Part shown: positions 51,260-60,352 of the stretch, piece by piece
Position numbering within the stretch: position 1 is the first letter of the stretch
Layout of the letters: each line of letters starts with the position of its first letter
Source of the DNA: an uncultured Eubacteriales bacterium
GTDB taxonomy: Bacteria > Bacillota > Clostridia > Christensenellales > UBA1242
NCBI GenBank assembly: GCA_949077035.1
Contig: CARUPR010000007.1
Span: forward strand, 1-64,000
Length of the DNA: 64,000 nucleotides
Direction of reading: 5' to 3'
Translations under genes and position numbers: made by a program
The notes under the pieces: model-generated
Databases searched by the model: none
What the model was told of the DNA's origin: nothing
What the model saw: the letters and a program-made list of their open reading frames with translations, nothing else

Positions 51260-51285
51260 AAAAAGAGCCACAAAAGGCTCTTTTT
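51260..51285 (-). terminator. Terminator after the SDR gene
   Basis: Stem AAAAAGAGCC / GGCTCTTTTT with a 6-nt loop. Confidence 0.8.
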
Positions 51286-51340
51286 AGTTAGTCCGGACAC
51301 GGACTATTTCTGGCGGAGAGATAGAGTGTTTATACGCACC

Positions 51341-52078
51341 CTATTTTCTTAATATCCCGCCCCCATTAACTTTTAAGTTTTCGCCATTGATATAGTCAGC
51401 TTTGTTTGAAAGTAAAAACAAAACTGCGTTTGACATATCTTCAACTTTTCCAAGTCTGTGGCACGGATTTCGTTTTTCTTTTCCTTCAATTTCCTCTTTT
51501 GTCCAACCAGCAAGTGAAAGTGGTGTCGGTGTAAACGCAGGACTGACACAATTAACTCTTATGTTATAATCTGCAAGTTCCATTGCAAGACACTGTGTAA
51601 GTGTGATGATTGCAGAAGCCGAGCAACAATAAGCAGAACACTCAGAATCTGGTCTAATCCCAAGAGAAGAAGCAATATTCACTATGCACGCATTCTCTTG
51701 GTTTTTAAGAAGTGGTATTGCATATTTACTACAAAGCATTTTGCCAATGAAATTTGTGTTTACAACTTTCATATAATTTTCAAGTATGCAAGTCTCTACA
51801 AATTCGTCAACATTTGTGCCAGCATTGTTTACGAGCCCATTTAATTTCCCGTAATTCTTCTCAACAAAAGAAAACATTTCTTTAACTTGTTTTTCGTTTG
51901 AAATGTCAGCCTTGCAAATAGAAAACTTATATCCTTTGCTATTAAATTCTTTCTCGACAGCTTTTGCTTGTTTATCGTTGTTTCCATAATTTAAAACAAC
52001 TTCATTTCCACTTTTAAGCAAATCTTCAGCAATTTGCTTTCCAATCCCGCTTGTGGCACCGGTCACTAAATAAATCAT
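51341..52078 (-). CDS. Short-chain dehydrogenase/reductase lacking the catalytic lysine
   Basis: 245 residues from the ATG at 52078 (SD AGAGG; frame continues to 52108). Cofactor motif TGATSGIG, NNAG, and Ser in NIASS are intact. At the active site the usual YxxxK reads SAYCCSASA, so the Tyr is kept but the Lys that lowers its pKa is Ala. The enzyme may be inactive, altered in activity or a non-catalytic binder. C-terminal LKVNGGG is normal for the family. Monocistronic; followed by a terminator. Confidence 0.85.
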   Translation of the reverse strand: MIYLVTGATSGIGKQIAEDLLKSGNEVVLNYGNNDKQAKAVEKEFNSKGYKFSICKADISNEKQVKEMFSFVEKNYGKLNGLVNNAGTNVDEFVETCILENYMKVVNTNFIGKMLCSKYAIPLLKNQENACIVNIASSLGIRPDSECSAYCCSASAIITLTQCLAMELADYNIRVNCVSPAFTPTPLSLAGWTKEEIEGKEKRNPCHRLGKVEDMSNAVLFLLSNKADYINGENLKVNGGGILRK

Positions 52079-52221
52079 ATTATTTTTACCTCTATTATAA
52101 TTTACCACAATCGCCCAATAATTCCAACAAAAAACACGCTCCCATTAAAATTAGGGTGCGTGTAATTCGCTTTTGGCGGAGAGGTAGTAACCTAAAACGA
52201 ATTTTTAGGCATTTTTGAAAA

Positions 52222-52569
52222 TTACACGATGTTTTCGCCTAATAAAATTTTAGGCATTGTTATTAAACATCTATTCCATCTTTTATAAAAACGTTCTAAC
52301 CCAAGTTTGGAAATACGAGCGTGAATTTCTTCATTTTCTACTGTCCAATGTAAAATATATGTAACTTTACCTACAAATCTTGTTAAACGAATAGGCACTT
52401 TACCTTCTTTGACGGAGTTAAAGTCTTCTTGTCTATGCGTGCGTTTTATATAACGTACATCAATTACTCCCGATTGTGAAAGATAAAATTCCGCAATTTC
52501 TTTCATTAGATTTTCAATTTCGTCTTGTTTATCAATTTTGGCTTCATAAATGCAAATTTCATTAAACAT
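52222..52569 (-). CDS. Dimeric alpha/beta-barrel (ABM-like) protein
   Basis: 115 residues, SD AAGGAG about 12 bases before ATG. It is preceded by a promoter TTGAAA-17 bp-TATAAT. NEICIYEAKIDKQDEIENLMKEIAEFYLSQSGVIDVRYIKR is the ferredoxin-like pattern of antibiotic-biosynthesis-monooxygenase-type proteins. Members are small oxygenases, haem-degrading enzymes or regulators. No ligand residues assigned, so function is open. Confidence 0.7.
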   Translation of the reverse strand: MFNEICIYEAKIDKQDEIENLMKEIAEFYLSQSGVIDVRYIKRTHRQEDFNSVKEGKVPIRLTRFVGKVTYILHWTVENEEIHARISKLGLERFYKRWNRCLITMPKILLGENIV

Positions 52570-52671
52570 AACGCGCTACAACTCCTTGAAATGTAATTTT
52601 ATTATTTATTATAGCACAAACGAACGTTATTTTCAAGCGTATAGCATATCACAAAAACAAAATGGCACTGT

Positions 52672-52842
52672 GGCGGGTGCTTGATAAAACAAGCGGCTCA
52701 GCTTTGCCTCGCCAAACAAGCACACGCCTAAACTTTAACTTTGGAAAATTGAACAAAATAATTGAAAGAAAAGGCAAACTAAAATTAACCTTTCGCAAAA
52801 CGAAAGTGGGCACGGCTAAAGCAATCGTGCTCCACTTTTTGT
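52672..52842. ncRNA. GC-richer structured element of unknown nature
   Basis: Clearly higher GC than its surroundings. GGCGGGTGCTTG (52674-52685) pairs with CAAGCACACGCC (52718-52729), with one mismatch; CTTTCG / CGAAAG forms a small hairpin near 52790; and AAAGTGG-GCACG / CGTGC-TCCACTTT (about 52800-52838) is a terminator-like stem followed by T-rich sequence. Short frames on both strands (67 and 65 codons) lack SDs and family signals. Candidate small RNA or remnant of a mobile repeat; orientation and function not established. Confidence 0.4.
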
Positions 52843-52922
52843 CCACTTTCTCTTTTGTTTCTTGATATTAGGTTATTTCTTCATCTCATATCAAGCACCT
52901 TCCTCTGCATAAAGTAGCCACT

Positions 52923-53738
52923 TTAGTTATAAATTGCTATTGGTGCAACAACAAATGCTGGACCTTTAATAACATCGGCAAATTCTTTAGGAGTCTCTAA
53001 TTGTTTTTTACTAGGCATACTTCTTCGTTGTTCACGATTCAGTGGCATTTCTCTAAATGTTTTGAAAATATCTGTAAGTTGAATGCTATTGCCTTTTTCT
53101 ACTTTCTTTTGGATTTTACATAAAATTGTAACAACTCCAATAAAATTTTCTTGCTCAACATTAAAACAAGATTCGTCTAAATAGCAGACAACTTTATAGT
53201 CTTTCACATCTCCAAATGACAATACACATGGGATTTCATTCCCTTTTTGTAAACTATTTAAAGATTTAATTCCTTGCAATGTCTTTAGAGTTTTATTGTC
53301 AATTAAAGGCTTGTCTGAAAAATCTTGAAAAATAGTGCTTAACTTTTCTAATTCGGAAACAGCAGTAGTTATTTCTTTTAATTTTGAAAATCTTATATTG
53401 CCCATAAATTCAACGACTTCGTCTCTATTCAGCATTTTCCAAGACGATTCGTCCATGTATTCAAAGAAGGGAACCTCAGATTCTTCACTAAGATAAGTTA
53501 TTAGCTTTTGGACCTTTGATGCTGACGAAATCTCCACTTCCATGAGAGTTTCAATCTCGTTGCTCTTATTTTTGCCAATTCCTCCAGATATGGCTTTACA
53601 CGAACCACTAATTCCTGCGTTCCTAGAATTAGTTTCTTTTGTTGTTTGTGTAACCTTAGTGGGTATATAACCTTCGATAGCAGAAAGATAACTATCCAAA
53701 ATTTGTTCGTTTAAATATAAAAAATTTCTTAATACCAT
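52923..53738 (-). CDS. DUF6414 family protein
   Basis: 271 residues, SD GGAGG, promoter CTGACT-17 bp-TATAAT. The N-terminus, LRNFLYLNEQILDSYLSAIEGYI, is the DUF6414 hallmark. It continues with a Ser/Gly-rich loop and a Val/Ile/Phe-rich core (VVTILCKIQKKV). No membrane segment. DUF6414 proteins have no established biochemical role and are often found near accessory genes. It lies 96 bp downstream of tRNA-Ser. Confidence 0.75.
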   Translation of the reverse strand: MVLRNFLYLNEQILDSYLSAIEGYIPTKVTQTTKETNSRNAGISGSCKAISGGIGKNKSNEIETLMEVEISSASKVQKLITYLSEESEVPFFEYMDESSWKMLNRDEVVEFMGNIRFSKLKEITTAVSELEKLSTIFQDFSDKPLIDNKTLKTLQGIKSLNSLQKGNEIPCVLSFGDVKDYKVVCYLDESCFNVEQENFIGVVTILCKIQKKVEKGNSIQLTDIFKTFREMPLNREQRRSMPSKKQLETPKEFADVIKGPAFVVAPIAIYN

Positions 53739-53796
53739 TTAGCAAACCTCCGAATGTATTATAACATAATTTCTAATAAAAGTCAGTATTAACAAC

Positions 53797-53831
53797 AAAA
53801 AACCTAAACCGTGGGTTCGATTTAGGTTTTT
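53797..53831 (-). terminator. Terminator of tRNA-Ser
   Basis: Stem AAAACCTAAA / TTTAGGTTTT directly after the tRNA 3' end on the minus strand. Confidence 0.8.
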
Positions 53832-53833
53832 CT

Positions 53834-53922
53834 TGGCGGAGAGAAAGGGATTCGAACCCCTGGAGGCTATTAACCTCAACGGTTTTCAAGACCGCCGCTT
53901 TCGACCGCTCAGCCATCTCTCC
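53834..53922 (-). tRNA. tRNA-Ser (anticodon UGA)
   Basis: 89 nt, class II tRNA. Acceptor GGAGAGA pairs with TCTCTCC, discriminator G and an encoded CCA. The anticodon stem-loop reads CGGTCTTGAAAACCG with anticodon TGA. A variable arm (GAGGTTAATAGCCTC) and the T-loop GGTTCGAATCC are present. A terminator hairpin follows immediately. Short TGGCGGAGAG pieces identical to its 3' end recur at 51312 and 52172. Confidence 0.95.
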
Positions 53923-54242
53923 ATATATTCTATAAGTCTTTAAGTTTGCTTTTAAAACTTATCTTCCTATATTATACACAAACGCCCCCATCTTTTCAAG
54001 TGTTTTTTGATAATTTTTTAAAAATTTTTATAATTTCTTTTCTTCTCTTCCTTAGTTGTCTTGACATTTTAAATTTTTGTCTAATCTACAACATAATTTA
54101 AATGAAATAATCTTAAATCATTCTCTATCAGTTTTTGGCTGATTATTTTTATTATTTTATTGAGTTTTTAATTTTACTATGATATAATTTTAAATAAACT
54201 ATTGGATTTGAAGAAATATACAAAAGAAATTAGGAGTTAGAC
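53923..54242. other. AT-rich spacer with the MFS promoter
   Basis: 320 bp without a gene. Only the promoter at 54160-54188 and the SD (AGGAG) six bases before the TTG start at 54243 are recognisable. Confidence 0.6.
54160..54188 (+). promoter_or_regulatory. Promoter of the MFS gene
   Basis: TTGAGT, 17-bp spacer, TATAAT; leader of about 48 nt. Confidence 0.6.
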
Positions 54243-55565
54243 TTGGACAAAAACAACAAAAGAGATATTAAACTGATTTTTATTTTTCTAAGCATATTAT
54301 CATTATCTATAGGAATATGGGAAAATTATAAATCAATTTGGCTTGAAATCAACAATATAAACATCTCAAATATTTCACTTATCATAAGTGCTTCTCTCAT
54401 CGCAACAAGTTTTATATCGATTGCATTGATAATTATTTTTAAAAAATTTAACATGCTCATTCTAATACGTATTTCTTTGATTATTCGTTGTCTTTCCTTT
54501 CTTGCAATGATATTAAGCTTCAACAAAACTATTCAGTGGCTTAAAATATTCAGCTTTTTTATAGAAACAATATCAATAAACTTAATCATAATTTCTATAT
54601 ACCCATTAATTACTCAAAAATTGAAATCATATAAAATATATTCTCATAGAAAACTTATTGAATATCTTTTTACCGATATCGGAATTTTGATTGCTGGTGG
54701 AATTATTGCTTTTAAGCTTGCCGGTTTTTTTGAATATAACATTCTTGCTATTGCATCATTGATTTTGACTATCGCCTGCATACCAATCACCTTTTTATTA
54801 AAAAGCGATAATTCAGAAAAGAAAATCAAAATAAAGGCAATTTTTAAAGATAAAATCATAAACATATATCTCATTTATTGGCTCATTCAAAGTATTGCTT
54901 ACAATGTCGCACTTGGTTTAATGTCATTATTACTTAAAAATTTATTAGGTATTCCAATAAACTATATTTCTATTTTCCTATTAGCTTCATACATTTTAGG
55001 TGATGCTTTTGGATATTTGGCTCTTTATAAACTTAATTTTAAAAATGATTACCTCACCTATTCTTGCAAATTTGTGCTTCGCCTAATTTGTTATATTTTA
55101 ATTGCAATAACAGGCAATTTCTATGTTGCAATTATCGGAATTTTTCTCTCACTTTTTGTAAGTCGAGCATGGGAAAATGTGGCGGACGGAGTTTATATAA
55201 ACAGAGCAAGCAAAGAAAATCAACTGGCCTTTGCAAACATTCGATATGCGATTGGGAAAATAGGTATGGCCATTGGCGTTTTGATAAGCGGTCAATTGTT
55301 CAAATATGGCATAAAAGCAATCTTTGCTTGCGCAAGTGGTATAATGCTTATTTCAATTTCGCTTGCCTTCTATTTAATTCACCTCAGACATAAAGAAGAA
55401 AAATCAAAAGAGGACAAATCTTCAAATTCCATGACAGAAACTCTTGAGAATAAATCAATATCAACAGAAATCACAACCGAAGAAATTTCTTTAAAACCAG
55501 AAAACAAAATTGAAAACAACGAAATTGAAAATGTTGAAACAAAAAATATTGAAAAAGAAAGCTAA
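54243..55565 (+). CDS. MFS-type transporter
   Basis: 440 residues with a TTG start (SD AGGAG six bases upstream). About 12 membrane helices run from residue 9 to 385, split by a short central loop (about 190-205, KSDNSEKKIKIKAI). The segment SRAWENVADGVYINRASKENQLAFANIRYAIGKIG is typical of MFS loop 10-11. The cytoplasmic tail (about 390-440) is a low-complexity Glu/Asn/Thr stretch. Substrate unknown. Monocistronic, with own promoter and terminator. Confidence 0.82.
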   Translation: MDKNNKRDIKLIFIFLSILSLSIGIWENYKSIWLEINNINISNISLIISASLIATSFISIALIIIFKKFNMLILIRISLIIRCLSFLAMILSFNKTIQWLKIFSFFIETISINLIIISIYPLITQKLKSYKIYSHRKLIEYLFTDIGILIAGGIIAFKLAGFFEYNILAIASLILTIACIPITFLLKSDNSEKKIKIKAIFKDKIINIYLIYWLIQSIAYNVALGLMSLLLKNLLGIPINYISIFLLASYILGDAFGYLALYKLNFKNDYLTYSCKFVLRLICYILIAITGNFYVAIIGIFLSLFVSRAWENVADGVYINRASKENQLAFANIRYAIGKIGMAIGVLISGQLFKYGIKAIFACASGIMLISISLAFYLIHLRHKEEKSKEDKSSNSMTETLENKSISTEITTEEISLKPENKIENNEIENVETKNIEKES

Positions 55566-55602
55566 AAAAAACAACTTAAAGCAAAAATTAAGTTGTTTTT
55601 TA
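55564..55602 (+). terminator. Terminator of the MFS gene
   Basis: Stem AAAAAACAACTTAA / TTAAGTTGTTTTTT with a 7-nt A-rich loop, overlapping the stop by two bases. Confidence 0.85.
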
Positions 55603-55645
55603 TTAAAAGTTTTTAAATTTTATCTATGCGCTTACAAAAACAATC

Positions 55646-56257
55646 TTATAAATCTCTTTCGTCATCATTGTCTTCAAGACCTTTGTTTTCAGCCATAAAT
55701 TTGTCATATAATTTTTTATGTTCTTCAGTCATTTCATTTGTTCCGCTTGCAAAATCTGATTTTGTCAAATATTTTAATGGTATGTGGTATAATTTATTAA
55801 TCTCACCTATAGCATAACAATTCAAAATTAAACCGCGGTTATCAATAGCATTGCGCCAAATATATTCCTTGCCATCATCCAGCTTCATCAAAAAATATCC
55901 TATCACATCAAGCATAGCACCTCTATATCCACTCTTTTTAAATTCATTGACATGGTATTCGAGTATTGATTTTTCTAATGTTGAATTAAATTTAAGCGTC
56001 CCTTTATCAAAAGAACCCAACATAAACTCTAAATTTCCGCAAACGCAATCTGCTTTATGAAATTCAATCTCACCAGTGACCTCATTCCTTTTAGGATAAT
56101 CAAATGAAAAACGCCAATATTTATTAGGCTCTTTACGAATAACATCATTCACAAAACACATTGGCACTTCTTCGGTCCTGCTTCCTTCCGAATAAAAATC
56201 ACGCACATCGGTTATTCCATATTTATCCATTTTCAATTTCACATCTGGCAGCATCAT
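55646..56257 (-). CDS. Hypothetical soluble protein with acidic tail
   Basis: 203 residues, SD GGAGG, promoter TTGAAA-17 bp-TATAGT. No signal peptide or membrane helix. It has Cys in FHKADCVCGNLEF and a mixed alpha/beta core (YRGAMLDVIGYFLMKLDDGKEYIWRNAIDNRGLILNCYAIG). The end GLEDNDDERDL shares DxDERDL with the thymidylate-kinase-like protein at 39849. No family recognised. First gene (in map order) of the lineage-specific block. Confidence 0.7.
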   Translation of the reverse strand: MMLPDVKLKMDKYGITDVRDFYSEGSRTEEVPMCFVNDVIRKEPNKYWRFSFDYPKRNEVTGEIEFHKADCVCGNLEFMLGSFDKGTLKFNSTLEKSILEYHVNEFKKSGYRGAMLDVIGYFLMKLDDGKEYIWRNAIDNRGLILNCYAIGEINKLYHIPLKYLTKSDFASGTNEMTEEHKKLYDKFMAENKGLEDNDDERDL

Positions 56258-56381
56258 AACACTTTCCTCCTTTAATTTTATTACACTATATCATATAAAC
56301 GACAACATTTCAAGCCCTTCTTTCAAATTTTCTTATATTCTAAAAATTAAGAAATGCCAAAGCTTGCAATAAATAGCAAAC

Positions 56382-56412
56382 AAAAAAACCACCATAATCG
56401 GTGGATTTTTTT
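56382..56412 (-). terminator. Terminator of the first large paralogue
   Basis: CCACC / GGTGG stem with A-run and T-run flanks. Confidence 0.75.
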
Positions 56413-56419
56413 AAACTAA

Positions 56420-57820
56420 TTACATTTCAGGTTCAACATCAACATCAATAGCGTCAGCATTTGCGTTTTGCCAAGTGATACTTACTGGGTCTTTTTTAGT
56501 AATTTCTTCTGCAAGAATTTCCTTTACCTTCCAGTTTGCTCTATTTGCCTTAGCCAGACCACAAGCTTCAAGATTTGTTCTTATATTATTTGAAGCGCCA
56601 ACAAGCTGACCTTCTTTGCCATATTTATATTCAATGTCATAATATTTATATATTACATCATACAAATCTTTTTCAATTTCATATGTCGCACTGCAAAATT
56701 CTGGTTTTCCACCTGCCTGCTTAACACCAATTCCAAAGATTTCAACATAATACTTGCCGTCTGTTTCTGTTGCCAAAATCGCATTTCCTGTAAATTTTGC
56801 AAGTCCTACACCATCTTTAACATTGGTTTCAATTTGCACCATATCTTGTCCCATAGAGATGTTTCTGCTTATTACAGCACCGAGATGATGTAAAGAGCCT
56901 ACAAGTCCAGCCGCAAAAACAGAACAAATCAGCACAACCCCGATTGAACTTTTTATGTTGTAGGTTGCTCTTTCAATTTTACGTTTAAATTGTATCTTTT
57001 TCACATCCCTTTGGCTCTCTTTCCAAAGACTTTGAATTTTTTTATTGACGTCTGGGTCAGAAATCAAATTATTAATATTTTCTTTTCCAACCTTGCATCC
57101 CAAATGTTCAACTTGATACTTAGTTAAACTTGAAAATTGGTCTAAGTCTTTCATCTCTTCAGCTTTTGAAATATATTGTTTTAAAGCATCTTTATTAATT
57201 TCATAAAATGTGCTAAAAGAAGACCTACCGAATAAATATCTATATAAATATTCTTTTCCTTCATCTATCATATAGTAATCATCGTTACGATGCGCTTCTA
57301 ATAGCTTTCCAAAAGCTTGTTTTTGAATATTATAAAATTTGTCGTCATATTCTTTCATCAAATCTTTATCTTCAGCTTTAAGTTTGTTTCTATATTGTGA
57401 TAATGAATTAAACATATAGATATTATTACCATTTTTGCCAAAACCGACGAGTTTACTAACTTCTTCGTTCTCTACAGAATTCAAAAAGTTTTCAAAAATT
57501 TCAAGCAAGCTATCCATATCTTTTTTTGAAGAGCCATCAAAATTTTCATTAATACTTTCAAGTTTTTGTTTATAAGCTGCTTCATTAATATCGTAACTTG
57601 ATAAATGTTCAGGTCTATTTTTGACAACTGACATGATTCCATCTAAAAACTGTTTTCTTAATTCATCTGAAACGATAACATTTCCACCCTTCTCATCATA
57701 AAAAACTCCATTCATAGAATCAAAAAAACCTTTTTTATCACCCAATTCTTTTATAAAGCTTTTTAAGTGTTCATTAATCTTCTCAAAAGACAAATCTTTC
57801 ACATCTATTTTTTCAATCAT
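56420..57820 (-). CDS. Single-pass membrane protein, tandem paralogue A
   Basis: 466 residues, SD GGGAGG, promoter TTGAAA-17 bp-TATAAT. Residues 1-285 are helical and probably cytosolic. One membrane helix (about 296-318, SIGVVLICSVFAAGLVGSLHHLG) is followed by a C-terminal domain (about 330-450) with VQIETNVKDGVGLAKFTGNAILA, CSATYEIEKDLYDVIYKYYDIEYKYG and the end VEPEM. The C-terminal half is about 80% identical to the gene at 58044, while the N-terminal half is much more divergent. No known family. Confidence 0.75.
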   Translation of the reverse strand: MIEKIDVKDLSFEKINEHLKSFIKELGDKKGFFDSMNGVFYDEKGGNVIVSDELRKQFLDGIMSVVKNRPEHLSSYDINEAAYKQKLESINENFDGSSKKDMDSLLEIFENFLNSVENEEVSKLVGFGKNGNNIYMFNSLSQYRNKLKAEDKDLMKEYDDKFYNIQKQAFGKLLEAHRNDDYYMIDEGKEYLYRYLFGRSSFSTFYEINKDALKQYISKAEEMKDLDQFSSLTKYQVEHLGCKVGKENINNLISDPDVNKKIQSLWKESQRDVKKIQFKRKIERATYNIKSSIGVVLICSVFAAGLVGSLHHLGAVISRNISMGQDMVQIETNVKDGVGLAKFTGNAILATETDGKYYVEIFGIGVKQAGGKPEFCSATYEIEKDLYDVIYKYYDIEYKYGKEGQLVGASNNIRTNLEACGLAKANRANWKVKEILAEEITKKDPVSITWQNANADAIDVDVEPEM

Positions 57821-57992
57821 AAAACCCTCCCGGAATATATCTTTATTATATCACAAATATAATTTATTTTCAATAGTTTTATTAATTTAAACTAAATTGC
57901 AAAAACAAATATAATTAATGCTGATTAATAAATCAATATAAAAAAAAACTAAATCATCAAAATGGATACAATTTAAAACAACTCACCAAAAC

Positions 57993-58024
57993 AAAAAAAA
58001 CCTATCAAAAATGATAGATTTTTT
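57993..58024 (-). terminator. Terminator of the second large paralogue
   Basis: CTATCA / TGATAG stem with a short A-loop and T-run. Confidence 0.7.
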
Positions 58025-58043
58025 ATTTGTTTATTTAATAAGA

Positions 58044-59471
58044 TTACATTTCAGGCTCAACATCAATGGCATCTGCATATGCATTTTGCCAGGTTACATT
58101 AACAGGTGCTTTTTTAGTCACTTCTTCTGCAAGAATTTCTTTAACATCCCATTCAGCTCTCAATGACAGCGCAGGTCCAAAAAATTCAAGATTTTTTCTT
58201 CTATTATTTGAAGCACTGATAAGCTGCCCATCTTTGCCATACTCATATTCAATGTCATAATATTTGTAAATTTTGTCATACAAATCTTTTTCAATCTCAT
58301 AGGTTGCGCTGCAAAATTCTGGCTTTCCGCCAACATCTTTTACTCCAATTCCAAAGATTTCAACAAAATATTTGCCATCTTTCTGTGTCGCCAAAATTGC
58401 ATTTCCTGTAAATTTTGAAAGTCCTGCACCAGCTTCAACATTGCTTTCAATTTGCACCAAATCTTGCCCTAAAGAAATTTGTCTGCTTATCGCAGCACCA
58501 GCATGATGCAATACTCCTGCAATTCCAAGCGCTGCAACGGCACAAATGAGAACAACCCCAATTGAATTTTTTATATTACATGAAGTTTTCTCAACTCTTT
58601 TTTTGAATACAAGCTTTTTAAGGTCGCTGTTTCCGTTCTGCAAAATGTCTTTCAATTCTTTTGACTTTATTTTTTTCACAAAATCTTTTCCCAATTTTTC
58701 ATACAAATGTTGGGCTTGAAATTTTGTCAAATCTTTAAACTGCTCAATATCATTTTTTTCATCAGCTTCTGTAAAATACTTTTTTAAGCTTAAGTCAACA
58801 TTGTCTAAACAGAACATATTAACACTTTCATCACGAATTTGGAAAGAATATTGGGTATAATATGAATTTTTTGTTGCAAAAAAGTCGGACCCTTTAGTAT
58901 TTTTAATAATGTTTTCAAAGACCTTTTTTTGAACATTATAAAACTTGTCATCTGCTTCTTTTTGCACACTTTCATAATCTAAATTAAGTTTTTCTTTATA
59001 GTTTGATATGGCAACAAAAACTTCTTGGGCAAAATCCCTATTGTAATGATTTATACCAAACATTTGCGCTATGCCACTTAAACCTTTATTATTATTAAGC
59101 TGATAAGCTTCATAAACCTTTAAGAAATTTTGATAAATTTCAACCAAATCATCCACTTCTTTTTGTGAAGTCAACTTAATAGAATTTACTACATTTTCCA
59201 CAGCTTCTTTATGGGCAGTATCATGATGACCATTATCATATTTATAAGACACGGCTAAACCAGTAACAATAGGTATGATTTCATTTTTTAAAACATAACA
59301 TTCAAATTCGTTAGCAATGGGGTTTTCACTGGGGTTTTCATTATGCAAAAAACATTCATTTCTGTTTGAAAAAAAACTCTTGTCATCACTCTCAATTATT
59401 TTTATAAAATCTTTAAAATGCTTATTTATTTCTTTTAAATTAACTTCTGCTAAATTATTAAATTTAATCAT
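58044..59471 (-). CDS. Single-pass membrane protein, tandem paralogue B
   Basis: 475 residues, SD GGGAGG, promoter TTGTAA-17 bp-TATAAT. Same architecture as the gene at 56420: a helical N-terminal domain starting with KFNNLAEVNLKEINKHFKDFIK, membrane helix at about 303-325 (SIGVVLICAVAALGIAGVLHHAG), and a strongly conserved C-terminal domain (VQIESNVEAGAGLSKFTGNAILATQKDG). It ends VEPEM. Each copy has its own promoter and terminator, so the two can be regulated separately. The diverging N-terminus against a fixed C-terminus suggests different partners for a common output. Confidence 0.75.
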   Translation of the reverse strand: MIKFNNLAEVNLKEINKHFKDFIKIIESDDKSFFSNRNECFLHNENPSENPIANEFECYVLKNEIIPIVTGLAVSYKYDNGHHDTAHKEAVENVVNSIKLTSQKEVDDLVEIYQNFLKVYEAYQLNNNKGLSGIAQMFGINHYNRDFAQEVFVAISNYKEKLNLDYESVQKEADDKFYNVQKKVFENIIKNTKGSDFFATKNSYYTQYSFQIRDESVNMFCLDNVDLSLKKYFTEADEKNDIEQFKDLTKFQAQHLYEKLGKDFVKKIKSKELKDILQNGNSDLKKLVFKKRVEKTSCNIKNSIGVVLICAVAALGIAGVLHHAGAAISRQISLGQDLVQIESNVEAGAGLSKFTGNAILATQKDGKYFVEIFGIGVKDVGGKPEFCSATYEIEKDLYDKIYKYYDIEYEYGKDGQLISASNNRRKNLEFFGPALSLRAEWDVKEILAEEVTKKAPVNVTWQNAYADAIDVEPEM

Positions 59472-59768
59472 ACAGCCTCCCTATTTATAAAACTATTATA
59501 GCATAAAAACTTATATATTACAATAGTTTTTATAAATCTAAATTTTAAAGGAAGTTTTTGATATCAAATGCCCTGTTTCCATTAAAATAGGACGCTGCAA
59601 TTATTCAAGTCAAAAAACTCTCTTTGTCTCTGACTATCTTACATCATTAAAAAAAGTTCCCTTATTCTTTACACTTTCTTGCAGTCCAAAAAGATTCTCC
59701 ATTATTCGCACCTATCTTAACTTTCCTAAAAAAAGATGCCAAAACTTGCATCTTTAAAAAATAAAAAA
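59472..59768. other. Gene-free spacer with terminator
   Basis: 297 bp. Only the AAAGATGC / GCATCTTT terminator (59729-59760) of the next gene and the promoter of paralogue B are recognisable; the middle is pyrimidine-rich with no frame. Confidence 0.5.
59729..59760 (-). terminator. Terminator of small membrane protein 1
   Basis: Stem AAAGATGC / GCATCTTT with an 8-nt loop and T/A-run. Confidence 0.75.
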
Positions 59769-60221
59769 TTATCTTTCTATTTCTTCATCGTCATCACATT
59801 CCTGTTTTGTTTGCGCAATTGCAACAACGCCAAGCCCAGGAAGCACAAAACCTGCACCCAACCCCAAAGCCATATTTTGGTCCATCTTCGCAGTTTTATA
59901 TTGACTTAACTCATCTTTATATAATTCCTTTTCTTCATCAGAGAGATGATTTAGATAAAAATCGATATCCTTCAAATTCTCTTCAGCTTCCTCTTTCTTT
60001 TTTTCAGAGATTTCTTTACTTTCAAACATTTCATCTATCTTTTTCATTTCATTTTCATAGAACTCATTATAGGCATCCGAGCTGAAAATTTGTTCTTTCA
60101 GACTGGATTTAATATCCTTGATTTTTTCACCCACACATATACCCCAACTAAAACTTGCAATAAGCCCAACAATAATCATGCCATAACCCATCAATTTAAA
60201 TCTCTTAATACTTTTAAGCAT
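59769..60221 (-). CDS. Small two-helix membrane protein 1
   Basis: 150 residues; SD AAGGTGG. A membrane helix at about 11-30 (LMGYGMIIVGLIASFSWGI), a charged loop with YNEFYENEMKKIDEMFESKEISEKKKEEAEENL (about 50-85), LSDEEKELYKDEL, a second membrane helix (about 118-138), and an acidic tail ending CDDDEEIER. It shares the start MLKS and this layout with the genes at 60426 and 61099. Both ends would be cytoplasmic and the loop outside, or the reverse. Function unknown. Confidence 0.7.
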   Translation of the reverse strand: MLKSIKRFKLMGYGMIIVGLIASFSWGICVGEKIKDIKSSLKEQIFSSDAYNEFYENEMKKIDEMFESKEISEKKKEEAEENLKDIDFYLNHLSDEEKELYKDELSQYKTAKMDQNMALGLGAGFVLPGLGVVAIAQTKQECDDDEEIER

Positions 60222-60352
60222 CTTTTCACCACCTTAATTATATAAAATATATTGTCATAACCATTTTTATGCAAAAACTAAACACAAGTTATGCCTTACC
60301 ATATCATCTTATTAAATTTGTTTAATTAATGTTAAAAAATACAACCCAAAAA

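Noticed and set aside
52649..52865. 67- and 65-codon frames on both strands of the GC-rich island
   Set aside because: No SD and overlapping hairpins. Kept only as a possible structured RNA or repeat.
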